64,000 nt of DNA from an uncultured Bacteroidia bacterium (GTDB taxonomy: Bacteria > Bacteroidota > Bacteroidia > NS11-12g > UBA9320): contig CAJQIC010000029.1 in the NCBI GenBank assembly GCA_905478335.1, positions 1-64,000 of the forward strand. The letters are read 5' to 3'. This document shows positions 15,030-24,793 of this stretch, piece by piece (the stretch's first letter is position 1; each line of letters starts with the position of its first letter). The translations under genes were made by a program, and so were the position numbers. The notes beneath the pieces are model-generated. The model had not been told where the DNA came from, made no database searches, and worked only from the letters and a program-made list of their open reading frames with translations.

Positions 15030-17216
15030 ATGATTAGACAATCAATTATCTATACTTTATCTCTTTTTCTCATTGCCTCAAGCGCAATTGCACAGAAGCC
15101 AATTACGCTAAACGATATTTGGGCAAGTGGTGTGTTCTATCCCAAAATGATAAGCGGATTCATCAATTTAAATGATGGCAAATCGTATGTCAAAATGGAG
15201 AAAGATGCTGATGGTAATTCTCAAGTTGTTCGGTATTTATACAGCACAGGAGAAAAAACAGGTGTTTTAATCGATGGAAGCAAAATAGCTACAGCAAATG
15301 GGATGCAATATTTTGCCTTCGGAAGCTTCACATTTAATGCGGACGAAACAAAAGCGTTAATCCCGGTAAATACGCAATCCATTTATCGTCATTCCTCAAA
15401 ATCTAATTATCTGATATGGGATAAAGCGACAAACAAATTAAGTAAGGTGTCTGAAGAAAAAGTGAGGTATGCTACGTTCAATCCTCAATCGACAAAAGTG
15501 GCCTACGTATTTAATAACGACCTCTATGTTAAAGACTTAGCCAAAAACAAGACGAAGCGTTTGACCAAAGATGGTGAACATAATTCGATTATTAACGGCG
15601 CTGTGGATTGGGTATATGAGGAAGAATTTGGCATGTCGCGTGGGTATGAATGGAACGCCGACGGTACTAAGATCGCTTATTACAAGTTCGATGAAAGTCA
15701 CGTTAAGGAATGGGATATCGAAGTTTACGGAAACTTGTACCCAAATCACACCAAATTCAAATATCCAAAAGCCGGAGAAGCCAACTCTATCGTAGACGTG
15801 TATATCACGAACCTAAAGAACAAGGGGAAGAAGCTTGAGATTGAATCGGAGAACGACCAATATATTCCGAGAATAAAGTGGTCTAATAACCCAAATATCT
15901 TAACTCTTCAGCGTTTAAATCGTCACCAAAATCATTGGGAGATGCTTGTGGTAGACGCAAAAACACGTGAAGTAAGTGTTAGTCTGGAAGAAAAGGACAA
16001 GTATTACGTCGACATCACAGATGACATTATTTTCCTTGATGACAAAGAGCATTTTGTGATCAAAAGTGAAAGATCTGGTTTTTGGCACTTGTACCTTCAT
16101 AAGGTCGATGGACCGCAAGTAGGCATCATCACCCGAGGAGAATGGGAAGTTGATCAATTGCTGGGGGTAGATGAAAAAAACGGAAAGGTTTACTTCACTT
16201 CTACTGAAGTATCACCAATGGAAAGACATGTTTATGTTGTCGACATCTCAGGAAAGAACAAAAAGCAACTCACTACAGGTAAAGGAACTCACCGCGCAGT
16301 ATTCAGTAATGATTACTCAACATTCTTTCATACCTATACGAGTGCGACATCACCCCATGTATACAGTATTGACAATAACCAAGGCGAAACTGTCCGTTTG
16401 TTAGAAAACAACGCAGCCTATAAAGCCAAACTAGCAGAATACAAACTCGGACCTATAGCTTTTGAAAATATTGACTTGGAAAACGGTGTAAGTTTGAACT
16501 CCTACACCATAAAACCAGCGGATTTTGATTCGTCTAAAAAATATCCTCTTTTGATGTTTGTGTATGGCGGTCCGGGGTCTCAGCAAGTAAAAGACAACTG
16601 GTTGTGGCACAATTATTTTTGGCATCAAATGTTGGCCAACGAGCATGGATATATAATCGCTGTGGTTGATAATAGAGGTACGGGCGCAAGAGGAGCTGCA
16701 TTCAAAAAAATGACCTACTTACAATTGGGCAAGTATGAGACCGAAGATCAAATAGCAGCGGCAAAGTATTATGGGGAAATGGGCTTTATCGATGCCTCTA
16801 GAATCGGCATATGGGGTTGGAGTTATGGTGGGTACATGAGCAGTTTGTGCCTGACTAAAGGTGCAGATGTATTTAAAGCAGCCATCGCTGTTGCACCAGT
16901 AACGAACTGGCGTTATTACGACAACATTTACACTGAGCGTTACATGAGGACTCCTCAAGAAAATGCAGATGGATATGATAACAACTCCCCTATTAACCAT
17001 GTCGAAAAACTAAAAGGAAAATACCTTTTGATACACGGTACGGGAGACGACAATGTTCATTTTCAAAACACTGCAGAAATGGTCAATAAGATGATTCATC
17101 AAAACATCCCATTTGATTCTGAGTTTTATCCGAACAAAAATCATGGCATTTCAGGAGGCTATACACGGTTACATTTATTTATCCGTATGACCGACTTCAT
17201 AATAGAAAACCTGTAA
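15030..17216 (+). CDS. Dipeptidyl peptidase IV (S9B)
   Basis: About 728 residues from the ATG at 15030 (MIRQSIIYTL); a TTG seven codons earlier is less likely. Residues 1-22 form a signal peptide ending SAIAQ. A beta-propeller follows with the DWVYEEEFG segment, whose Glu pair binds the substrate N-terminus. The alpha/beta-hydrolase domain has the triad Ser598 (GWSYGGY), Asp673 (GTGDDNVHF) and His705 (NKNHGI). It removes Xaa-Pro dipeptides in the periplasm. The POT peptide transporter follows 54 bp downstream, so the pair could release and import small peptides. Confidence 0.93.
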   Translation: MIRQSIIYTLSLFLIASSAIAQKPITLNDIWASGVFYPKMISGFINLNDGKSYVKMEKDADGNSQVVRYLYSTGEKTGVLIDGSKIATANGMQYFAFGSFTFNADETKALIPVNTQSIYRHSSKSNYLIWDKATNKLSKVSEEKVRYATFNPQSTKVAYVFNNDLYVKDLAKNKTKRLTKDGEHNSIINGAVDWVYEEEFGMSRGYEWNADGTKIAYYKFDESHVKEWDIEVYGNLYPNHTKFKYPKAGEANSIVDVYITNLKNKGKKLEIESENDQYIPRIKWSNNPNILTLQRLNRHQNHWEMLVVDAKTREVSVSLEEKDKYYVDITDDIIFLDDKEHFVIKSERSGFWHLYLHKVDGPQVGIITRGEWEVDQLLGVDEKNGKVYFTSTEVSPMERHVYVVDISGKNKKQLTTGKGTHRAVFSNDYSTFFHTYTSATSPHVYSIDNNQGETVRLLENNAAYKAKLAEYKLGPIAFENIDLENGVSLNSYTIKPADFDSSKKYPLLMFVYGGPGSQQVKDNWLWHNYFWHQMLANEHGYIIAVVDNRGTGARGAAFKKMTYLQLGKYETEDQIAAAKYYGEMGFIDASRIGIWGWSYGGYMSSLCLTKGADVFKAAIAVAPVTNWRYYDNIYTERYMRTPQENADGYDNNSPINHVEKLKGKYLLIHGTGDDNVHFQNTAEMVNKMIHQNIPFDSEFYPNKNHGISGGYTRLHLFIRMTDFIIENL

Positions 17217-17270
17217 TCTTGTTTTTCTAAAGACAACGTCTATTTTTACAAAAATTAAAAACAGAAATAT

Positions 17271-19268
17271 ATGAGCGAAGAAGTTTTAATGGAAGAGCAC
17301 AAGGACGACGGGATGCCGGAATACACTTCTGGTCACCCTAACGGGCTGATGACTCTTTTCTTTTCAGAAATGTGGGAACGTTTCTGTTATTATGGAATGC
17401 GTACATTATTGACTTTATTTTTAGTAAAGTCATTAATGAAAGGTGACGCGCAAGCCTCATTAATTTATGGCGCTTACACAGGTTTGGTTTATGCTGCTCC
17501 TATTTTAGGGGGTAAAATGGCTGATCGATTCTTAGGGTATCGTTTTGCTGTCATGCTGGGTGCTATTCTTATGGCGATAGGAGAATTCATTATTCTAGGA
17601 GGTACTGAACATTTGTTATTTGTTGGTATGGGGGCTTTGATTATAGGTAATGGATACTTTAAAGCTAATATATCTACCATCGTTGGTAAACTTTACAAAG
17701 ACAATGATCCACGGAGAGATTCAGGATTTACAATTTTTTATATTGGGATAAATATTGGGGCATTACTAGCGACCACTGTCGTCGCCTATGTCGGTGAGAC
17801 CTATGGTTTCAAATATGGATTCGGACTTGCTGGCTTAGGTATGCTGGCTGGCTTGGTCATCTTTTATACTGGCAGACACAATTATGCTGCATCTACAGGT
17901 CTTGAGGTGACTGCTGAAGGTAGAAAGAAAGTATTGGGACCACTTAATATGATACATTTAATAACAATAGGGTCTATACTATTAATCCCTTTATGTTATT
18001 TACTTATAGTAAACAACCATGTACTGAATTATATATTCTTAGGTTTGTTTATTTATGTCGCCTACTCACTGATATCTGCTGGGGTTAAAGAAGACATTGT
18101 TGAGAAAACGAAAATATGGAGAGACCGTATGATTGCATTGGTTCTTTTCATGGTGATTAACATCGTTTTTTGGGCTTGTTTTGAACAGGCTGGAACGTCA
18201 TTAACTCTTTTTGCAGATAGAAACGTAAACAGGGAAATATTCGGATGGTTGATGCCAGCTAGTATGACTCAATTCTTCAATCCATTTTTTATCATAGTAT
18301 TTGGATCCATATTCTCTGCAATGTGGGTTAAACTGTCAAAAATCGGAAAGAACCCTAACATTCCAATGAAGTTTGCCTTTGGTATTTTGCAACTAGGATT
18401 AGGCTTCTTACTAACATATGTTGGATATAAAATGTCTGACAACAACTTAGTACCGCTGCTTATTTTGGTATTCCTGTACATGTTACATACAACTGGAGAA
18501 TTATTTTTATCTCCGATTGGATTGTCTATGGTAACAAAGCTTTCTCCAAAGAAAATGGCAGGAACAGCTATGGGTGCATGGTTCCTAAGCTTTGCGATTG
18601 CAAATCTACTTGGTGGACAAATTGCAGCGCTTACAGGCGGAGGTCACGGTGGTGACGAAGAAGTAGACAAATCTAAATTTACACTAGCGACTACAGTTGA
18701 AGAAGCCTTGGAATTAAACGATGAGTCAGCCAAATTCGAAGATTGGCAAGCCTTTTATGAAGTTCCAGAAAGTCTTGGGATGAAGGCAAAAGATAAAAAG
18801 GACGTTGAAGTGCCTAAGAATATTTCATATCAAAAGTACTTTGACATTCAAGATTGGATAAATTTACGGGATAAATTAAAAGAAGGTGTCACATTAAAAC
18901 AGTGGGCAGAAACGCGAGTAACTAAAGATACTCTAAAGGAATCTACTGCATGGTTGAATGCAGAAGCATGGAACACACTTAAAGTGAAATATGCATCGTA
19001 CATAGAAGCGGATTTTAAAGCGAAAGAAAATGCTGGTATTAGTTTAGGTGACTGGGGCTATTTTAACGGTGGAATTGAAAAACTGGCGAGCGATGAATCA
19101 TTAACTCTAAGCCAGGGTTTAGAGGAACAGAAAAACATTGTTCAAAAGAGTCGATTAGAAAAGTATGTTGACATATTCACTAAAATTGGCTTTGTTTTAC
19201 TAATAATCTCCTTGCTGATAGCGATTTTGAGTAAACCTCTTAAAAAGCTTATGCATGGTGTAGAATAG
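17271..19268 (+). CDS. POT/PTR2 proton-coupled oligopeptide transporter with large insertion
   Basis: A 665-residue inner-membrane transporter. The first helix has the PTR2 motif EMWERFCYYGMR (ExxERF), and 12 or more helices follow. After GGQIAALTGGG a hydrophilic stretch of roughly 175 residues (about 455-632; many Lys, Glu and Trp) precedes the last helix (TKIGFVLLIISLLIAI). Such insertions occur in Bacteroidota POT proteins. It imports di- and tripeptides with protons. The placement after DPP-IV suggests joint use. Two hairpins follow its stop. Confidence 0.9.
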   Translation: MSEEVLMEEHKDDGMPEYTSGHPNGLMTLFFSEMWERFCYYGMRTLLTLFLVKSLMKGDAQASLIYGAYTGLVYAAPILGGKMADRFLGYRFAVMLGAILMAIGEFIILGGTEHLLFVGMGALIIGNGYFKANISTIVGKLYKDNDPRRDSGFTIFYIGINIGALLATTVVAYVGETYGFKYGFGLAGLGMLAGLVIFYTGRHNYAASTGLEVTAEGRKKVLGPLNMIHLITIGSILLIPLCYLLIVNNHVLNYIFLGLFIYVAYSLISAGVKEDIVEKTKIWRDRMIALVLFMVINIVFWACFEQAGTSLTLFADRNVNREIFGWLMPASMTQFFNPFFIIVFGSIFSAMWVKLSKIGKNPNIPMKFAFGILQLGLGFLLTYVGYKMSDNNLVPLLILVFLYMLHTTGELFLSPIGLSMVTKLSPKKMAGTAMGAWFLSFAIANLLGGQIAALTGGGHGGDEEVDKSKFTLATTVEEALELNDESAKFEDWQAFYEVPESLGMKAKDKKDVEVPKNISYQKYFDIQDWINLRDKLKEGVTLKQWAETRVTKDTLKESTAWLNAEAWNTLKVKYASYIEADFKAKENAGISLGDWGYFNGGIEKLASDESLTLSQGLEEQKNIVQKSRLEKYVDIFTKIGFVLLIISLLIAILSKPLKKLMHGVE

Positions 19269-19281
19269 AACTTTAAATTAT

Positions 19282-19348
19282 GCTAACATCATAAAAAGTT
19301 AGCTTTAAAATAACAATAAAACCGTGGATTTTTATTCGCGGTTTTTTT
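19282..19348 (+). terminator. Two hairpins ending the DPP-IV/POT unit
   Basis: GCTAAC/GTTAGC (19282-19303) comes first. AAAACCG/CGGTTTT (19318-19345) follows, ending in a run of seven T. The second is a standard intrinsic terminator. Confidence 0.8.
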
Positions 19349-19423
19349 ATGCCAACTGTTTATATATCAAGTAATTAAACTGTTCGCACATTGTCTAAAA
19401 AAACACCAAAAAGACTACGATAA

Positions 19424-19446
19424 CCACGTCGTGGATTGTACCTTTG
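19424..19446 (+). promoter_or_regulatory. Promoter and palindromic operator of the polysaccharide locus
   Basis: TACCTTTG (19439-19446) is a perfect TAnnTTTG box. The perfect palindrome CCACGTCGTGG (19424-19434) sits 5 bp upstream, in the spacer between -7 and -33. No clear -33 TTTG is seen, which would fit an activator- or repressor-controlled promoter. A leader of about 70 nt follows, with the near-palindrome GCGAAGCTTTGC. No UpxY-like antiterminator gene is present. Confidence 0.5.
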
Positions 19447-19519
19447 TGCTTTATTTTATAAAAATCACGTGTGAGTGAAGAGGCGAAGCTTTGCGCACTG
19501 TTGACAAAAACGAAAAACA

Positions 19520-20818
19520 TTGAGTACACCAGTTTTACCTAACACAAAAATCGCCGTCATCGGCTTAGGGTATGTGGGCCTACCACTAGCCTTAGAGTTT
19601 GCTAAGAAATATCCGGTAATAGGATACGATATCGATAAAAGCAGGGTTGCTAAGTTAATGGGTGGTATTGACCACACCTTAGAGGTAGAAAGCGATGAGC
19701 TGTCGAACGTGTTGGTCAACGAAGTTCCTAAAGACATTGGCCTGTATTGCTCAGCAAATGAATCAGACATTTCAGACGCAAACGTGTACATCATTACCGT
19801 TCCTACGCCTATTGATGAATTCAAGAAACCGGATCTAAATCCATTGATATTTTCGAGTCAAGCTGTTTCAAATTACCTTAAAAACGATGACATCGTAATT
19901 TACGAGTCAACGACTTTTCCGGGTTGCACGGAAGAAATTTGTGTTCCTGAATTGGAAAAAGGTGGTGGCTTAAAGTTTAACACGGATTTCTTTTGTGGTT
20001 ACTCACCTGAGCGTATCAACCCAGGAGATAAAATTAATACGCTTACTAAAATTCAGAAGATTACTTCTGGCTCAACGGAAGAAATCGCTGAGAAAGTAGA
20101 CGTATTATACAAATCAATCATTACCGCTGGAACTTACAAAGCCCCTTCGATGAAGGTTGCTGAAGCCGCTAAGGTTGTAGAAAATTGCCAACGCGACTTG
20201 AATATTTCCTTTGTAAACGAACTGGCATTAATTTTTGACCGTGTTGGTATTGATACCAACGATGTTATAGAAGCTGCCGGAACAAAATGGAACTTCCTAA
20301 AATATAGACCCGGGTTGGTTGGTGGCCATTGTATTGGCGTTGACCCGTACTATATGGTTCACAAAGCAGAACAGCTGGGCTACTATCCTGAGGTGATTAA
20401 ATCAGGGAGACGAGTAAACGAGCATATTGGTGCCTTTGTCGCTAATAAAGTCATCAAATTGATGATCTCGAAAAATATAGCAATCAAGGACTCAGAAATG
20501 TTGGTGCTTGGAATGACCTTTAAGGAAAATTGTCCAGACATTAGAAACTCTCGGGTAATTGACATTATAGACGAACTAAAAGGTTTTGGTGGCAAAGTAA
20601 CGGTTTACGATCCCTGGGCGAACTTCGATGAAGTAAAGGCGGAATATGGCGTCGAAATCGTAAAAGTGCTCCCAAATAAAAAATTCGATGCGATTATTTT
20701 AGCCGTGGCACATGAACAGTTTGAAACACTCGATTTTAACGCAATAAAAGAGCAAACCGCGGTGATTTATGATGTGAAAGCAACCATGGACAAAGCACTC
20801 GTTGATGGCAGACTCTAA
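19520..20818 (+). CDS. Nucleotide-sugar 6-dehydrogenase (WbpA/TviB type)
   Basis: A 432-residue UDP-sugar dehydrogenase. The N-terminal NAD-binding motif is VIGLGYVGLPLALEF, and the catalytic Cys271 lies in VGGHCIGVDPYYM. The C-terminal UDP-binding domain includes GMTFKENCPDIRNSR. The GVDPYYM form is typical of enzymes that oxidise UDP-GlcNAc or UDP-GalNAc to the uronic acid rather than UDP-glucose. The start codon is TTG (19520, MSTPVLPNTK). It is the first gene of the locus, and its 3' end overlaps the next gene by 14 bp. Confidence 0.88.
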   Translation: MSTPVLPNTKIAVIGLGYVGLPLALEFAKKYPVIGYDIDKSRVAKLMGGIDHTLEVESDELSNVLVNEVPKDIGLYCSANESDISDANVYIITVPTPIDEFKKPDLNPLIFSSQAVSNYLKNDDIVIYESTTFPGCTEEICVPELEKGGGLKFNTDFFCGYSPERINPGDKINTLTKIQKITSGSTEEIAEKVDVLYKSIITAGTYKAPSMKVAEAAKVVENCQRDLNISFVNELALIFDRVGIDTNDVIEAAGTKWNFLKYRPGLVGGHCIGVDPYYMVHKAEQLGYYPEVIKSGRRVNEHIGAFVANKVIKLMISKNIAIKDSEMLVLGMTFKENCPDIRNSRVIDIIDELKGFGGKVTVYDPWANFDEVKAEYGVEIVKVLPNKKFDAIILAVAHEQFETLDFNAIKEQTAVIYDVKATMDKALVDGRL

Positions 20819-21866
20819 GCAACGCATACTGATTACCGGAATGGCTGGATTTATTGGTTATCACTTAGCCAAAAAATTAGGTCGTGAAGGATTTGACGTC
20901 TATGGCGTAGACAGCATAAACGATTATTACAGCACCAAACTTAAAAAAGACCGTCTCTTGGATCTTGGGGTAGCCGTTGGCCCAACGGATATTGGTTGGA
21001 TATCCAATCCCAATAAAAACATTCATTTTCTGCAAGCTGATTTATCCAAGTCGGATGAATGTGCGAGAGTATTTGAAGGGGATCACTATGACGCACTAGT
21101 ACATCTAGCGGCACAACCTGGTGTACGAAAATCCATTTCGCACCCTGCCATATATTTTCAGTCAAATTTAGTGGCGACATACAACTTATTAGAGCAACTA
21201 AAAGATTCACCACAAACTGCCTTGTTAATGGCATCGAGTAGTTCTGTTTATGGACATTCATCAGATACCCCCTATACCGAATCACAGCAAACAGATGCTC
21301 CTGTATCCTTATATGCTGCTACCAAAAAAAGCACTGAGATTATCGCGCACTATTATGCGCACCAGTACAAAATCGACACTTCTATGTTGCGGTTTTTTAC
21401 GGTTTACGGTCCTTGGGGTAGACCCGACATGGCCGTTTATGGTTTTTTTGACAAGATAATGAATGGGGAAGAAATTAAAGTGTTTAACCAAGGGGACCTA
21501 AAGCGTGATTTCACATACATTTCAGACATAGTTGACAACCTCCATTTGTTGTTGTTAAACCGATTAAATAAAACAAAAGAAGATACCACAACGTCTTACG
21601 AAATATACAACATCGGAAACCAGTCGCCAGTGAAGCTGTTGGATTTTATATCTTTGATTGAAAAAATTGCTAATAAAAAGGCAAAAAAGGCGTTTTTACC
21701 CATGCAACCTGGTGATGTTTATGAGACGTATGCAGATTCTAACAAACTTAAACAGTTGTTGCATTTTGACTATAATACGCCTTTAGAAAAAGGGCTTACC
21801 AAGTTTTATGAATGGTATAAAACGTATCACACAATAAATACTAAAGCATTACAATCCCATGAATAG
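20805..21866 (+). CDS. NAD-dependent epimerase, UDP-glucuronate 4-epimerase-like
   Basis: About 353 residues from the ATG at 20805. It is an extended SDR with TGMAGFIGYHL, VDSINDYYSTKLKKDRL (the segment typical of CapI/GAE glucuronate epimerases), the catalytic Ser in ASSSSVYG and the YAATKKS YxxxK motif, then DFTYISDIV. It probably inverts C4 of a UDP-uronic acid, fitting the upstream dehydrogenase that makes uronic acids. It overlaps both neighbours (14 bp and 8 bp). The exact sugar is inferred. Confidence 0.83.
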   Translation: MADSKQRILITGMAGFIGYHLAKKLGREGFDVYGVDSINDYYSTKLKKDRLLDLGVAVGPTDIGWISNPNKNIHFLQADLSKSDECARVFEGDHYDALVHLAAQPGVRKSISHPAIYFQSNLVATYNLLEQLKDSPQTALLMASSSSVYGHSSDTPYTESQQTDAPVSLYAATKKSTEIIAHYYAHQYKIDTSMLRFFTVYGPWGRPDMAVYGFFDKIMNGEEIKVFNQGDLKRDFTYISDIVDNLHLLLLNRLNKTKEDTTTSYEIYNIGNQSPVKLLDFISLIEKIANKKAKKAFLPMQPGDVYETYADSNKLKQLLHFDYNTPLEKGLTKFYEWYKTYHTINTKALQSHE

Positions 21867-24792
21867 ATTGTTATACATACTGATATTACTTATGAGTTTC
21901 ACTACGGTGCAGTCTCAGGTGTATCAGGAAGATCAGATAGAAGCAGCACAAGCCGCCTTGGCAGACGCAGGTGTCGAACAAGACGAAGTAAAAAGACGTT
22001 TACGCGCCAAAGGCATTGATTTAGACAATATCCAACCAGAGCAGTTGGGTACGCTAGAAGCAGAAATTCGTGCAATAGTGGAGGAAATTCAGCAAGAGCA
22101 AGCTGATGAAGAAGAGGCAGCCGCTGATGACCAAACTGATGGAGCTGAATCAGAAAATCAAGCCCCTTCGAAAGAGACCGTTGTATCTTCAAAAGTTCCG
22201 CCTAGCCAAGATTTTAAAGAACCAGCTAAAGATTTAACCTCTGATTCTATAGAATCAGAAGCACGCAATAAAATGAAGATGTTAAGTCGTAAATCGGCTG
22301 ATGAGGTTATACGCCGCATGAAGCAAGGTGCGACTTTGGATGAAGCGATCTACGATGTATTAACGGAAGAAGAGAAAAATCAATATTCTGCCCAGAGCAG
22401 TGTATACGGCATGGATGTCTTCTTTAACAAATCATTAGACGTTTATCGAACAACATCGTCTGCCACGACTCCAGATAGTTATATATTAGACGTAGGTGAT
22501 AAAATCGCGATTAATATTTTCGGTGCCTCACAAACCGATTTATTGTATGAAATTCAGGATGACGGATTTATCCGTCCTCGAGGTATTGCTAAAATATATT
22601 TACGGGGCGTTTCGTTGAAAAAAGTAAAAGCACTTTTATTAGGAAGATTCCAACAGAGTTATGTGTTTAGTCCAGGTCAGTTTGAAGTGACCCTACACAC
22701 AACACGTACCATTACGGTAAACATCTTTGGGGAAGTCAATCAACCTGGGAGTTATACCATATCAGCCTTAAACACTGCTCTAAATGCCATTATCGCTGCA
22801 GGCGGTCCAAGTACAGAAGCAAGTTTGCGGAATATCGAAATTCGGTCCTCTGGTAAAAAAAGAATTCTAGATGTGTATGAGTTCATGATTGATCCCAAAA
22901 AGCAATATGACTTTTACTTAAGCAACAACGATCTTATTTACATCCCAAAATTTGAAAAGCGCGTTTCGGTAAGTGGTGGCGGTATCCGACGTGGTGCTAC
23001 CTATGAACTCAAAACAAATGAACATTACAAAGAGGCTGTGCGTTGGGCAGGTGGATACGCCACCAACATCTATGATGGTCTAGTTCAGCATGTGTATACC
23101 GCAAATGGTGAGCAGGCGATTAAGGATTATAGACTTTCCGATATAGAAGCAGCTAAAATCAGCCTACAAGACGGGGACAGATTGATATTCCACAGTAGTT
23201 TAAAACAGTTCGAGAATTACGTCAGTATCAGTGGTGCAGTTAGACATCCAGGCAGTTTCGAGTTAAAATTGGGCATGAAATTATCAGATGTGTTAGAGAA
23301 AGCGCGGTTGGAAAAAGAGTCGTACTACCAAATGGCATACCTCACCCGTAAAAATGTGGATGGTACGTTTCAATTAAAACGTGTTTATGTAGAGGATGTT
23401 TTGGCAGATCCAAGTTCAGAGAAGAACATTACGCTGCAACATGAAGATCGGATTGTATTGTATTCCAAATCACAGTTTGTCGATAACTACAGTTTTACAA
23501 TTTCTGGAGCGGTTAGAAGTGGAGGCCAACATTTTTGGGATCCTTCAAAATCCATTACCTTGTATGATGCGATTATGATGTCACGTGGATTTCAAGGTCA
23601 AGCTACCAACTTTGGGTATATCATCTCCTCCCCTCCTGGTCAACCATTAAAAAGGGAATATAGAATTGTTGATTTGAAGACAGCATTTGAAAACCCAGAA
23701 TCGTCAGAGAATATTACGATTAATCCCAATGACCGTATAGTAGTGCCCAGCAAGACCAGTTACATGGACCAATATTATGTTCAGATTTCTGGGGCAGTAA
23801 GGAGTCCTGGCCAATATGTCTTTGACACCACCTTATCGTTTAAAGATATTTTGGTAATGGCTGGAGGCTTAAAAATGGAAGCAGCGAGCAACAAGATTGA
23901 CATTTTTCGATTGAAGGTTGAAAATAACAAGCCTACCGAGACATATGCTGCAACAATCGAAATTGATCATGAGTTGAATGCGTTGCAAGACAATATCCCT
24001 TTTGAGATTAAGCCTTATGACCACATAGTGGTACGAACGACACCTAATTTTGAACCCATTAAATACGTGACTATCGGTGGCCAAGTGCAATACCCTGGAA
24101 TTTATGCCATCATGAAACCAAACGAACGGTTGAGCAGTATCATTGACCGTGCAGGTGGATATACGATAGAAGCTTTCCCTGAAGCAGGAACTTTCTACAG
24201 GGGTTATGATAATATTGGATACGTTGTTACGCGAATGGATTTACTCAACAAACGTCGATATGACTCTAGGTTTAACATCGCTGTTAAAGAAGGAGACGTT
24301 ATCACCGTTCCAAAACTGATAGACATTGTACAAATCGACAAATTGGGTACCAACGCCGATTCATTTTACATCGCTAACCGTAATGGTGGGAACGAATTAA
24401 ACATCGTTGTCAACTATTTCAATCGTCGCGCGAAGTGGTATGTCAATCAATATGCTGGTGGTTACAGTAAAGACGCCAAACGTAAGAAAACAACAGTGAC
24501 CTATGCCAATGGTCGTGTTAAGAAAACGAGGAGTTTCTTATTCTTTAAAGTTTACCCCAAAGTAAAAAGAGGTTCTGAAATACACTTAGCGCTTAAGGAC
24601 AAAGTGATTAAGCAACGTCGTGAGGATAAGATTAAAGAAGAGAAAGCCAAGAATGGAATCAACGTTGGTGATGAAAAAGAGAAAAAGAGTCTGTTAGAAC
24701 GCATGACAGAGTTGAATGCTATCACAGCAATCACAACATCCATCATTTCAACTACCCAGACTATCATTACCGTTGTGAACGGAACGAAATAA
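21859..24792 (+). CDS. Wza-like polysaccharide export protein with multiple SLBB domains
   Basis: A 977-residue protein. Residues 1-19 are a signal peptide (no lipobox). Residues about 20-130 are acidic and Gln/Glu-rich with a UBA-like helical start (VEQDEVKRRLRAKGIDLDNI). The Poly_export domain begins near 210 (YILDVGDKIAINIFG). Repeated SLBB beta-grasp units follow, each starting like VSISGAVRHPGSF, FTISGAVRSGGQH, VQISGAVRSPGQY or VTIGGQVQYPGIY. The C-terminus has a basic tail and a hydrophobic end that may anchor it. It should form the outer-membrane/periplasmic export channel with the next gene's product. Confidence 0.88.
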   Translation: MNRLLYILILLMSFTTVQSQVYQEDQIEAAQAALADAGVEQDEVKRRLRAKGIDLDNIQPEQLGTLEAEIRAIVEEIQQEQADEEEAAADDQTDGAESENQAPSKETVVSSKVPPSQDFKEPAKDLTSDSIESEARNKMKMLSRKSADEVIRRMKQGATLDEAIYDVLTEEEKNQYSAQSSVYGMDVFFNKSLDVYRTTSSATTPDSYILDVGDKIAINIFGASQTDLLYEIQDDGFIRPRGIAKIYLRGVSLKKVKALLLGRFQQSYVFSPGQFEVTLHTTRTITVNIFGEVNQPGSYTISALNTALNAIIAAGGPSTEASLRNIEIRSSGKKRILDVYEFMIDPKKQYDFYLSNNDLIYIPKFEKRVSVSGGGIRRGATYELKTNEHYKEAVRWAGGYATNIYDGLVQHVYTANGEQAIKDYRLSDIEAAKISLQDGDRLIFHSSLKQFENYVSISGAVRHPGSFELKLGMKLSDVLEKARLEKESYYQMAYLTRKNVDGTFQLKRVYVEDVLADPSSEKNITLQHEDRIVLYSKSQFVDNYSFTISGAVRSGGQHFWDPSKSITLYDAIMMSRGFQGQATNFGYIISSPPGQPLKREYRIVDLKTAFENPESSENITINPNDRIVVPSKTSYMDQYYVQISGAVRSPGQYVFDTTLSFKDILVMAGGLKMEAASNKIDIFRLKVENNKPTETYAATIEIDHELNALQDNIPFEIKPYDHIVVRTTPNFEPIKYVTIGGQVQYPGIYAIMKPNERLSSIIDRAGGYTIEAFPEAGTFYRGYDNIGYVVTRMDLLNKRRYDSRFNIAVKEGDVITVPKLIDIVQIDKLGTNADSFYIANRNGGNELNIVVNYFNRRAKWYVNQYAGGYSKDAKRKKTTVTYANGRVKKTRSFLFFKVYPKVKRGSEIHLALKDKVIKQRREDKIKEEKAKNGINVGDEKEKKSLLERMTELNAITAITTSIISTTQTIITVVNGTK

Positions 24793-24793
24793 G

